A DNA stretch of 52,516 nt from the NCBI RefSeq assembly GCF_000003815.2, contig NW_023365730.1, positions 469,832 through 522,347 of the forward strand, read 5' to 3'. Both the position numbers and the translations under genes were made by a program. Positions 13,801 through 25,800 of the stretch are shown here, piece after piece. The notes under the pieces are model-generated. The model was not told the origin of the DNA, did no database searches, and worked only from the letters and a program-made list of their open reading frames with translations. Source of the stretch: Branchiostoma floridae. Its lineage: Eukaryota; Chordata; Leptocardii; Amphioxiformes; Branchiostomatidae. Every line of letters begins with the position of its first letter. Position 1 is the stretch's first letter.

Positions 13801-16800
13801 ATGTATTATACTCAGGAAACACAAACACAGACACACACACACACAGACACACACGGACACACACAGACACGCACACAGACACAGACACGCACACACACAC
13901 ACACAGACAAACACACACACACAGACACACACACAGATCGACAGACACAAACACGCAAACGCACACGCACACACCTACACACACTCACAGAATTATCAAA
14001 GAGAAAGAAGACATTTACACCAACACAACATGATTGCGTCTCACCTGCAGAATCTGACAGTAGGAGTTGATGTGTTCTGTGCGTTTCTCCATGTAACACT
14101 CGTTCTGTTCTTCCACAGTCTCAGCACTGCAGCAGGCCTTCAGTTCCTTCCCAATGTCACAAGTGCTCTTCTATTGTTTGTAAAGGAAAAAAAATACTTA
14201 AATCTATGTCATACCTGACACGATAATGTTCAATATGAGTGTTCCGGACTGGGTGAAAAAAAGCCGTATCACACGCAGTGTTTTATCACATAGGCTTCCA
14301 TATCTAAGGACTGTTTGTGTTAGACCAAGTTTAATTTTTGAATTATTATCCAGAGTAAGTCCTTCACACCAATAAAGGTAGTAAATCCATCTTCAGTCCT
14401 TCCAGAGTAAGTCCATTTTCAAAACATTGGTGGAAATAAAATGAGTAAAAAATAGTCTTAGTCTTTATCCAGTGGCTTACAACCTGGACAGATGAAACTG
14501 TTAAATGCATGTAACACATTTATTCTATAGGTGAAAGTATGTCTCCACTTACATCAATTGGGCCCCAGATGTAGGTAATGAGGTTCTTCATGTATTCCCC
14601 TGCATACGCACTCTTGCCACCATAGCTGCCAGAGCTAGAGGAAGACTTATAGCTCTTGTAGGAGTTGATCTTCTTACAGTAGCAAGCTCCCTGGTCCTTG
14701 ATGTCGGCATGTTGGCATCCCTTGATCTCGGGGTTGCTTAGGACATGCAGGGTCGTCTCGGTCTGTGGTAGGAAACATGTGCCAACTTAGGAACACAATG
14801 TACATTATAGTTTATACATTACACATATATATGCTTCCATGCGGCATTGTCAAGCAGGTTCACCCGTTATAGGAAAAAAAAACTGCCATACAATACATGT
14901 ACCTTGTACTGAGTAATGAGATCGGTATGGTCGCTCTGGATGTCCTGTGGCAAGGTTGCCATCCCTGACCTGGTCCATACACAACTTATGAACTTGTCTC
15001 CCAACGTTTGAACTTCTTCTACATGTAGCTGCTACTGTTTAACTTAGTAAACAGTTATAGAAACAAAATCCCTGCCATACCTTGTACTGAGCGATGAGGT
15101 CAGTATGGTTGCTCTGGCTGTTTTTGGCGACGCTGCCGTTCCTGGCCTGGTCCATACACTCGCTCTTCTCAACACCAGACTTCAGACAGCAGGGGTTGGC
15201 TACGCCACCCTTAGCCTTCACAGAGATCTCATCAAGGACGCACACCTAGGGATGAAAATAACAAGGACAATTAAAGATTCTGAAGCAATATTTGCAGGCA
15301 AATCTAAAACCTTATAATGATTTTGTAGTGGTATCTCTATCTATCTACAACTGTAGTTGTTTAAGCTTATTTTATCTTAAGCTTATAAAATTCTAGATAG
15401 TCCCTCCTGACTCACTTACCCATTCAAGCTTGAATTTAATGCAACATTTGACATCAAACACAGAACACTGTACACATTAGGGGTGGGTACCTCTACAGAA
15501 AATTTAGGTATATGGTCCAGGTCCAGAGGATCTGATGTCCTGGTTCAGACCTGAACTTGGACCTAATTGTTTGTGGAATGTCTACCAACTCTTGGATCAA
15601 TTAGCCTCAAAACACGTAAATGCCTGCCACCGTAGTGCCAGTTTAACCAATTGCTAATCAGTCCAAAATCCGATCAATCACTTTTGTCAAACAAGAAAAA
15701 ACTGTTTTGTTTTTGAAAACTTTCAATACCCATCCATGCATGTAAGTCTGTTCGGCTCACCTCATTGGCATGCTGGCTGCGGAGTTCATCAAAGCACGCC
15801 TCACGGTTGTCATGGTTACAGCAGGCCTGCAGCTGGTCCCTCCTCTGGAACCACAGCTTCCGCATCTTCATCGTCTTCCCTCCCATCTTCTTCTTCATCA
15901 TCATCATCTTCATCTTACCCATCAGTTTGGTCCTCATTTCCTCCGGAGCCTTCTTAATCATCTTCTTTAGCTTCCACATCCTCCAACCAGGCCTCTGGAA
16001 AAAGACAAAGACAACACAAAAATAGATGATGTATGATCTGACATTCCTGTATACGCACCCAAAATTGGAGCTGTACACCTAATGGTTGGCTGTTGATGCA
16101 CTGCCGGTGAGTGCACCTAGATTTTTTTGTATTTAAATATTTAAGGTACTATTTTACATCTGTGTCAACAATATTCTTGGAATCTATGTATCAGATAAAG
16201 CAATAAACTTTAAGCTTAATGTGATCTGTCTAATGTATAAACTTTACATAATTATCTAAGAGTTTGAAGTTAGCTATAGAATTCTGTACACATGTAGTGC
16301 AAAGAAAATTCTTTTCTCTGTACCTAAAATTTTCGGTTTGGTGCTGATGCACCAGTCTAGTCCTATAATTGTATTCCCAAAACTGAGTTTTGAGCCCTGC
16401 TGTATTACTCCGAGTATGTACTCTAAAAGACTCTAGGCCCAAAAAATGATTTGTGTTCATCAAAAGCGTGTTTGAAGGTGAATGAAAATTTCCCTTTTAT
16501 CACCCCACCTAATATAAAAAGGATCTAAGATGAAAGCTTGTGACTGTATTACTAGTAATACATAATATAATTATCATGTTGGAAAGTTTTGTAATACCAG
16601 CAATGGTCAGGCATAATTATACATTTCTCTGTTTGGTCAGGCCTTTACCGGCTCAAAATAAAAATTACATTGGTTTCATTTCCATAATGCTATTAGAAAC
16701 AAACTTTTCTGTCTTGATACACTTAAGTTTTGAGGCTTACCCCATGATGGGATTCTTCGGATGACTCTTCAGAAGAAGAAGAAGAAGAAGATGAGGAAGA

Positions 16801-19800
16801 GGAAGAGGAAGAGGAAGACTCTTCAGAACTCTCTTCAGATGAGCTGCAGTGTGATAAAAGTTGTCATAGGTTAGACATGTTTAGTAAATATGCCAGTTCC
16901 CATAATTCCATCAGGTGCCTCAATGCCACAACTTAAGAAATTTGAAAGTATGAATTGAAAGTAATTTGGACCTGCATATGTACCTAAAAAAGTTTAACCA
17001 TTGTATATTATTTAAGTTAAACATGTAGCTAGATGTTCATTCTAGTGATAAATTGTCATCTTTGTACAGGGATTAACATTTGAATCTCAAAACAATTTCC
17101 TTGCAAGTTTTCTTAATAATAATAATCTTTATTGCAAATTCATGCCCGAGGGCTAATTGCATACAGGGTAAGGTAGAAGTGGTATACATAAACATACTTA
17201 ACAAAGAAGGGAAATGATAATCATAGATAAATAAAAAGGGAATAACGTCTAAACTAAATCAATTTCTACTTAAGCTAATTGATGGGTTTGACTTCTTAAA
17301 TCAANNNNNNNNNNNNNNNNNNNNNNNNNNNNNNNNNNNNNNNNNNNNNNNNNNNNNNNNNNNNNNNNNNNNNNNNNNNNNNNNNNNNNNNNNNNNNNNN
17401 NNNNTCTTTGTGCAAATGAGGCAACTCTCCAAATTCAAAATATTAATTTAATTTCTTAATCAATTTACACTATTAGACAGAAAAAAATCAATGGAGTAAG
17501 AAAAGAAACTCAGATCTTCACAAAAGTCACATGACAACGTACCCTTGGCTTCACTCATGCACCACAGTTTGGTGGCAGCCAGGATTCCATACTCCTCTGG
17601 GGTCAGCTACAAAAAACAGAAGAAACAGCATTGAAATGTGTCAATGAGGGAGAAACATCCACTCAGGTTATTGGTATATTGTTATTGTTATTGGGTGGGC
17701 CGACTACTCACTCTTTGCAGCCAGGGGCTGAACTGCAAGGAGCTTACAATAGGCGGGGCTAAATCGCAAGGGTCTGGAGCGAGCTGCCATTCGGCGCCAC
17801 TCAGGTGACCTCAATACGACTGTCGCAAGTGTCTTGAGCGAGCTGCCATTCGGCGCCACTCAGGTGACCTCAATACGACAGTGATTGCCCCAGGTGCGGC
17901 CAAGGCACTGTAGGATTTGTACCGCTCACATCGCACCATCGCACATGTGGCGGGTTCTTTAACGTGCCCGGGGTATGGCTCTCCCCAGACACGGGACCTC
18001 CATTTAACGTCCTATCCGAGGGAGGACTCATTTTCACTTGAGTAAAGTGAGGAAAGTTGTGTAAAGTGCCTTTCCCAAGGGCACAAGATCGGCAGCAGGA
18101 TTCGATCCAGCAACCTCTCGGTCACGAGGCGAACACAATACCACTCTGCCACGCGGTCTTCACAGTTTGATGGGCACTCTNNNNNNNNNNNNNNNNNNNN
18201 NNNNNNNNNNNNNNNNNNNNNNNNNNNNNNNNNNNNNNNNNNNNNNNNNNNNNNNNNNNNNNNNNNNNNNNNNNNNNNNNCCTTGGTGCTGAATGATAAC
18301 TCCATTTGTTTGTACTCCAGATCACTGCTGATTATCAGTATGATTTCAGGAACTACATAACCTGTCCTTGGTGCTGAATCTGACATCCATTTACGCACGA
18401 TACACCAAAAAGCAGTTACTCAAATAACTGGATATGCTTCCTAAATCATATCCAGTTGATTGAGGATGTATTTACAGCACCAAAGTTAAGTCAATCTCTT
18501 AGCTTCTAGACCTCAAATACTCATTTGTTCATTTATTAATTCATTCATCCATCCATCCATTCATTCATTCGTCAATTCATACAGCCACTCACTCATTCAT
18601 TTATCATTCATTCATTGATGAACTCGATATAAAAGTTTGTTTGTTTGTTAAAGTAAAAGAAACACAGGACAGCATACCGCAGGCTTCATAGTGTCCAGCC
18701 AGACTTGCTGAGCCTTTCAGACCTGTAGTACTTGATCATGAACTGATAGCAGACTCCAGTGAAGTTCCAGAACTATTCATTCATTCATTCACTCACTCAT
18801 GATTCAGCCATGAACACATAACAAAGTAGAAAAAAAAAACATACCACAGGCTTGATAGTATCAAGCCAGACTTGGCGAGCCTTTCTGTAGTTCTTGATCA
18901 TGAACTGATAGCAGACTCCAGTGAAGTTCTTGCCCTGCCAGGTGGAGTTGGCGATTTGATGGAAGCATTCATAGCGCTCGTTCCCTGGCTGGTTACAGCA
19001 AGGGTTGATGGGTTCCAGTGCACGTGGACTGGTCAGGTTTTCCCTGTGCAAATAACAAAAAACAACAGGTAGAGGATAAAAAGTTTTCTTTATTTACACT
19101 GTTGAACCACAGGGCATGGGAACTAGTCAGGTTTTCCCTGTTCAAAAATGCAACTTTACAACAACAACAGGCCTCGTAGGTTTTCCTCTGCAGCGAGTCC
19201 CAAAAGTGTCCTAAAAATAAATTCAAACTGTCCCGAAGTGATTTTAAATTGCCCCAGACAGTGCTTAAGCTTCGTGAGTTTTGGTTCAATAAGGTGTTCA
19301 GTGTGCTCTTTAGAATCTCATAACTTGATAACATTTTCTGCTGTTTATCTGACTGGATTGTTTACTACATTGCTTCAAAATTTTGGAATAAGGCAGGTAG
19401 TCTCAGATGCCTTTTTTATCTTCATTTTCTTTGCACCATTATTTTTCCCGAAATATCCGTGAACCAAAAAATTTAATTGGCGTGGCCTAAACTTATCATT
19501 ATTTTTGGAAGACACAAAATTGTTTTACCTGTCCAGAGAGCGGTCCACACAGTACTTGTCCACCTTCTGTCTGCGGAGTTCCTCCATACAGCTGACCTTG
19601 GCCTTCAGACTCTCCTTCTTACAGCAACTCTCGTACTTCACCATGTGGGACTGGAAAACAAGCAAGTAAACATTGCAACGATACACATGGCTATACTAGG
19701 GATACTAAGGCCTAGGCCATACTAAGGAATAGAGGAAGACCAAAAACCATGTGGAGGAGAACAGTGTCAGACGACCTGGCGTCCATGGGTCTATCCTGGC

Positions 19801-22800
19801 GGTCAGCACAGACTGTAGCACAGGACAGACCCAGATGGAAGAAAAAAGTCATGGCCTTATGTCTCACAAGGGACGAAGAGGATATTAAGTAAGTATACTA
19901 GGGATGGGCACCGGTACCCGCACAAAACCAGTTTTTCTTGCTCAAGTTGTTGGACCTGAAAAAAATCAGCAGACCGGATTTGGACAGACTGGAAAATATA
20001 CCGATTATACTGGAAGTTGTTCACTTGTTTTGGGGTTTACCAATCAAAGAAAATAACAAGAGCGAAGTACAGGAGTTGATAGTCAAGGTCAATGAGGCAA
20101 ACAAAAGACTGTCCATCATAATTAGCAGTTTAACCAATGATCACAATTAGCAAATAGAAAATTAAAGATTATAGCTACATATACATGTCTGTCAAATATC
20201 TGCATCATTTTCACTTTGCATCAGTCTATGCTACCCTAAATTGCTACATCATTTGGGGCATAACACTAAGTTATAACATTAAATTTTATCATTTGATCTT
20301 ATATTGTGAAAATTTGTGCTTTTATGATGTCCGCTTGCTAACTTTTTGTTTTCGAAAATCCGAGAACAAAGGAAATCAATTGGTGTAGCCTTAGTTATAC
20401 ATACTGACTTAACTACACCGTCACCCACCTTGAAGTATCCCTTCATGAACTCATGGGGGGACCTGTGACTCTGGTTAGACCATGTCAGGATCCAATTACA
20501 CTTCTTCTCCACCACGGAGGCGGCCATCTTGGGCATGTAGGGCAGGCGTTTTATCATCTTCATCGCCATGTGGAACTTCACCAGCTCCTCGGTACGGTTT
20601 ACGGAGTGCACGGTCTGGTTAAAGCCTCCATACCTCTCCTGGAAAGGAATAAAAAACAATGTTATAACAGAGACGGGGGGCGCCATAGGCTTTCTGAAAC
20701 TTTTTATGACCTTCCTCAGAGTATAAGGTCTTGTTGAAGCCTCCGTATCGCTCCTTGTCAGGGAGAAACAGATGTTACAACAGAGACGGGGGGGCGCCAC
20801 AGGCTTCCTGCCACTTACTATGATCCACTGCTCAATGAGTCACATGTGGCTCTCCTCAAACACAACTTTTAAGGATTAGTTTTTGTTTGTCTGTGGTTTT
20901 TGTGTGCACCTTTGATGAATTACAATGTACAATGTATCAGGCACTGATAAAGCCATACTAAAGAAGGAGAACCAAACAAAAAAGTTTATTATTAGAGTTA
21001 TTAGTGTAAAATGTCACATTCCTTATGGTATTACAGAAATGTGTAACTTATGACACATGTAGCCTGACTAAACAGCACTTTGAGCAGCCCTTCTACTGGT
21101 CAGGCCCCAGTAAACTTCCTCATGAGTTAGATTCTGTTTTGTGTGTGCCTTTGTTACAATGTACTACGTACTGATTAAGAGACTGACCTGATCAAAGCAC
21201 TCCAGCTGCTGGCCATGGTGAAGACTGCAGCAGGGTTGGGAGAGTCCATATTTGGCGTGGGGGGTGTACTTGTGGATGCGCTCGCACATGTCGATGATGT
21301 GGACCTCGCGGGTGGCGTTGATGCACTTGGCACGCGGATTTCCGCTCATCTGGCAACAACTCTGCAGGCTCTGGTGCACCAGGGATCAAGCAATACAGCA
21401 ATCAATATATCAATTGATGCATCAATCATTATGTTGATCAATACATCAATCAATACATCAATCAATATGTTGATCAATATATCAACCAATATATCAATTG
21501 ATGTATCAATCAATATGTTGATTAATACATCAACCAATATATCTATTAATATGTCAACCAATACATCAATCAATATATAAGCCAGCACACGGGTATACAC
21601 ATGCAGGGCGACCTTGACTAACCTACATAGACCAACTTTCCCGTGATGTGGGACTTCGGGTCGAGGACCTAAAGAACGCTATGGGGGACAGAGATGTCTG
21701 GAAGGAGAGGGTGGACTTGGTCCGGGCAAGCAGCCCGCGATGATGATGATGATATTTATTATCAAAACTTTGCAATGGCTTTAAGAAAGAAGCTTGTATC
21801 TATTTTACAATCGATCCTTTCATACATTTATTTATCTATTTTCTGATATATTTGTGCATCTCGGCATATGTTTCGACTAAGAAGGGAGTAGAAACAGAAA
21901 GAAGCAACATGCCGACACCCGGTAACTGCTTTCTGGCATATCTTTTTACCTGGATGTCTAGTCTTCATCGACGTACAGGAAGAAATGTCTCTAACCTGGA
22001 CCCTGTTGGTGATGAATGAGACAAACTCCTGTTCAGCGTCCAGCTCGGAGGCGATCGGCCGCTTGTTCGTCAGCTGGAAGCACATCTGGTCCACACGTTC
22101 GGTGTCGTTCCCACGAGGAGCGATGAACACGGGGCTGAGGGGACAGCTTTCCCTGCCACGGCAAGATTCACTATGGGAGATATAGATCAAATTACATTGT
22201 TACAGTACTTAGTGTTTCGTGAACAGTGAAAGAGATGATCAATTGTAGCTTGATCACTGAAGTGAAGAGCTATTCTTCCACTGGTCGTGGCAGAGAAGAC
22301 AGACAGTACAGTATCTAACAGGTTCATTGTAACTTGAGGGGACAAGCTCCACTATGTAGGATAGAGATCACATTACACTGTTACAGTACTTAGTGTTACA
22401 TCCATGATGAACACGGGGCTCAGGGGACAGCTTTCCCCGCCACGGCAAGATCCACTATGGGAGATATAGATCAAATTACACTGCTACAGTAGTTATTGTT
22501 ACATCCATGAACAGTGAAAGTGATAACAAATTGAATCCAATTTAGCTTGAGTACAGAGAGACTGTCAGAGAGGTCACTGTGCCCCAACGAGATTAAGGAT
22601 AAACATCATGAATTGTTCACGATATGAAGATAAACGCTCAATTTAAAGCTGTTCACATTTCTTTCTGTCTCCTCGAAAGAATTTGACACGTTCTGTTCCC
22701 TAGATAAATTCAATGAGCAATAAGAATCCAAAACACAAACCAGTTTTGACACTCTGCAGTCAACAGCTAAGATAACAGCAAAAAAATGGCATAAAAATTC

Positions 22801-25800
22801 AACTTACTCTTTCTTGACCTTGGGAGCAGCAGGTGACCTCCAGAAGACTTCTTCAGGATCTTCCTCCTCCTCATCTTCATCAATGTCTTCTCCTAGAGTT
22901 TCATCTTCTTCCACATCGAAGATGGTGATGTTTCCGAGGGTGGGTTCGTAGACAACTTCAGTGGAATGGGTGAAATATAAAACATATATGACAGGGCTCG
23001 AAATTCATTCTTGGGATTAGGCGCACTGGTGCACCAAGCTTAAAAAAGTTGGGCGCACCAAAACATTTTTGGGTGCACCACTTAAATTTAAGTAATATCC
23101 TAATAATAAAATTTAACAACAATTACAAGCTACCATGACAGACATTTTTATCATCTTTCTAACACTTAGATGTCAAGAATATGATGTATACTATACTTTG
23201 ATATCTCTACATACATAAATGAAGAAAATATTGGTGCACAGCTCCAATTTTGGGTGCACCTGGATGCACATGCACCTAGTATTTCGAGCCCTGTATAAGC
23301 AGGGCTCGAAATTAACATAGTCCCATAGGCCCGGGGCACCAAAAATTTAGGCCGGGAACACTAGAAAATCACTTTGGGACCTTTTTTGGGACGATAAAAA
23401 AATAATCAACATCAGAATGTAATTTTTAGTTTTATTGAGAAGTTAACTGGGGTTACGGGAGCCTGGTGGCAGCTTATTTACTGATGATCTGCTCGATTCT
23501 CCCAAGGAGGTTGAAAAAAAGATTTTCCCAGCTGCGCGCCACGGCGTTTATTTACATGGAGTAAAATCTTCCGAAGGAAATTCGACATGTAAGTCCTTAT
23601 TAAAGTTCTACACAAACAGTGTACATCTTTAATGTCAGAAGATAATAATTCTCCTTCTGATGGTCCAAAATCACCAGTTAAAAAGTTTTTCTTCCCAATC
23701 TCCACTTGTTATGTTTGCTTTGTCTCAAATTTCTGGACAAGACATGTTTTTTGAATCTGCGTTGATTTCGAGTTTATTGAATGTATACATGTAATTGACA
23801 ATTAGTTATACAGAAATTTTGTACTCTGAGTCTGACTCAACATTATATTTATTGTTGTAATACATACTTCCTACGTGGGACCATCCATCCTCACTTCGGG
23901 ACGATTGGAATTTATTTTTGGGAACACTTCTGGGACAGTAGGGGGAAAAGTTAATTTCGAGGCCTGATAAGGAAACATTTTTTTTGTACAATGTTTGTAT
24001 TGAATACACATAAACCAATCTTATGGTCACCATGCCCTTCTAAACCTCAGTAAACTGTTCAATACGATGGAAACTCAGGGAAAACACCTGAGAAACACAC
24101 CCAGCAGTCAGAGGATTTCTAATGTTTGTTTTGGAGGATATATATCCAAAATGGAGGGAGGCAGTGTGCTCAGCAGCAAAGCGCCCCCACGACTACCCCC
24201 GGTCAAGGGACCGGTAAGCGGTAAGTACAGTCAAACCTGCCTGAGCGACCACCTCTTCTCAGCGACCACCTGGCCATTTCGACCGCTTTTTCTCGGTCCC
24301 GATTTATTTTCCCATTGACGTAAGCATTAAGCGACCTTTTCTCAACGACCACCTGGCCAACGCGACCACGACCGGCCCAAATTGGGACCTATAATGACCG
24401 CATCATTTTCAAGATTGAGGTTTTTATCGATTTTTTATTATAACTAGCGCGATTTTGTGCCAAAATCGGCCAGTTTGCGTCGGATTTTGGGGTTAAATTT
24501 ACAGTTTACAGTGTGCGTGTTGTATTTGACATTAAAGACCTCGCTTCTTTGCGTGCGTGCAGTGTGCTTGCTATTTGCCATTAAACACAACGGCAACCAT
24601 TTATACTTTGCATCGGGCATGTTTTGAGTCGATACTCTTCTCAGCGACCACCTGTCCAAATCGACCATTTTTTTCCGGTCCCCCGGTCGTCTTGGGCAGG
24701 TTTGACTGCAGTGGCGGCGGCACCATGGGGGCAGTGGGGGCGGCCGCCCCCACAAAAAATAGGTCGTGGGGGCGTTGCCCCCACGATAAAATAAGCTGAA
24801 ACACTCAAAATCAAGCTGAAACCCTTGTGTATATTTTCACTAATGGAAATTTCATCAAATCTTGCTAGTCTACTGGCAAAATTTGGCCCTGAAAATGCAG
24901 GAAATGACGTTTCAGAGGGTCCAGATTTCAAAATTTCAAAGGACCTCCCTTGTGAGGATTCGCGCCGTCGGCACTGGACATGGTGGGAAAATGCTACCGG
25001 AGCGTCGTCCCCCACGACCTTTTTCTAGTAGAAATTTCATTATCAAACTTAGATTTGTTTACAAGCAAAATGTCCCCTCAAATGCAGGAAATGGCATTTA
25101 AAGTGTCCTGATTTAAAAATTTCTCCAAAACTCCCTTGCGGCGGCTTGCGTCTTCGGGGCTCACGACAACGTAGTGCAAAATATGTTGGTGCGTGGGTCG
25201 TCGCCTTCAAAAATCGTTTTCTCTACTAGAAGTTTAATTAAATTCAGCTTAGTCTGTCTGCAAAATTTGTCCCTCAAAATACAGGAAATGGCGTTTCAGA
25301 GGGTCTAGATTTCAAAAATTTCCAGCACCTACCTTGCAACGGCTCGTACCTTCGCCGCTCGAGATGGTGAAAATATGTTGGGGGTGTCGCCCTCAATAAC
25401 TAAAGCTAAAACTATGTGAATTTTTGATAGAAATGTCATTGAAGTTAGCTTAGTCTGGCAGCAAAATCTGTCTCTCAAAATACAGGAAATAGCGTTTCAG
25501 AGGGTTTAGATTTGAATTTTTTCCGGGGGTGCATGCCCCCGGACCCCCCTAGAAGGGTCGCGCCTCCGGTGCGACGCCTCAGGGCTTCGGCCCTCGATTT
25601 AGTGATATGAAAAATTTTCGCCCCCACAACTAAAAAATGGTGCCGCCGCCTCTGGACTGTATCCAAAAAGGTTTCCTTATCACTGACCGATTTTGTAAAA
25701 TGTTTGTCACGTTCTTCGTTTACAGACGAACGCGATGACGAATTTTCAATGTTACCTGCATGCATCAGTGCAGGTATGCAAAAAAAGGTATTTCAAGCCC

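Noticed and set aside
14900-14990. Extra coding exon resembling exon 17
   Set aside because: It carries a one-base insertion relative to exon 17, breaking the frame, and lacks the 5' half.
18679-18770. Extra exon resembling exon 13
   Set aside because: Only the 3' half is present, with small length changes; no acceptor fitting the phase.
21346-21600. Ile/Asp/Val repeat protein
   Set aside because: Artefact of the ATCAATRY minisatellite.
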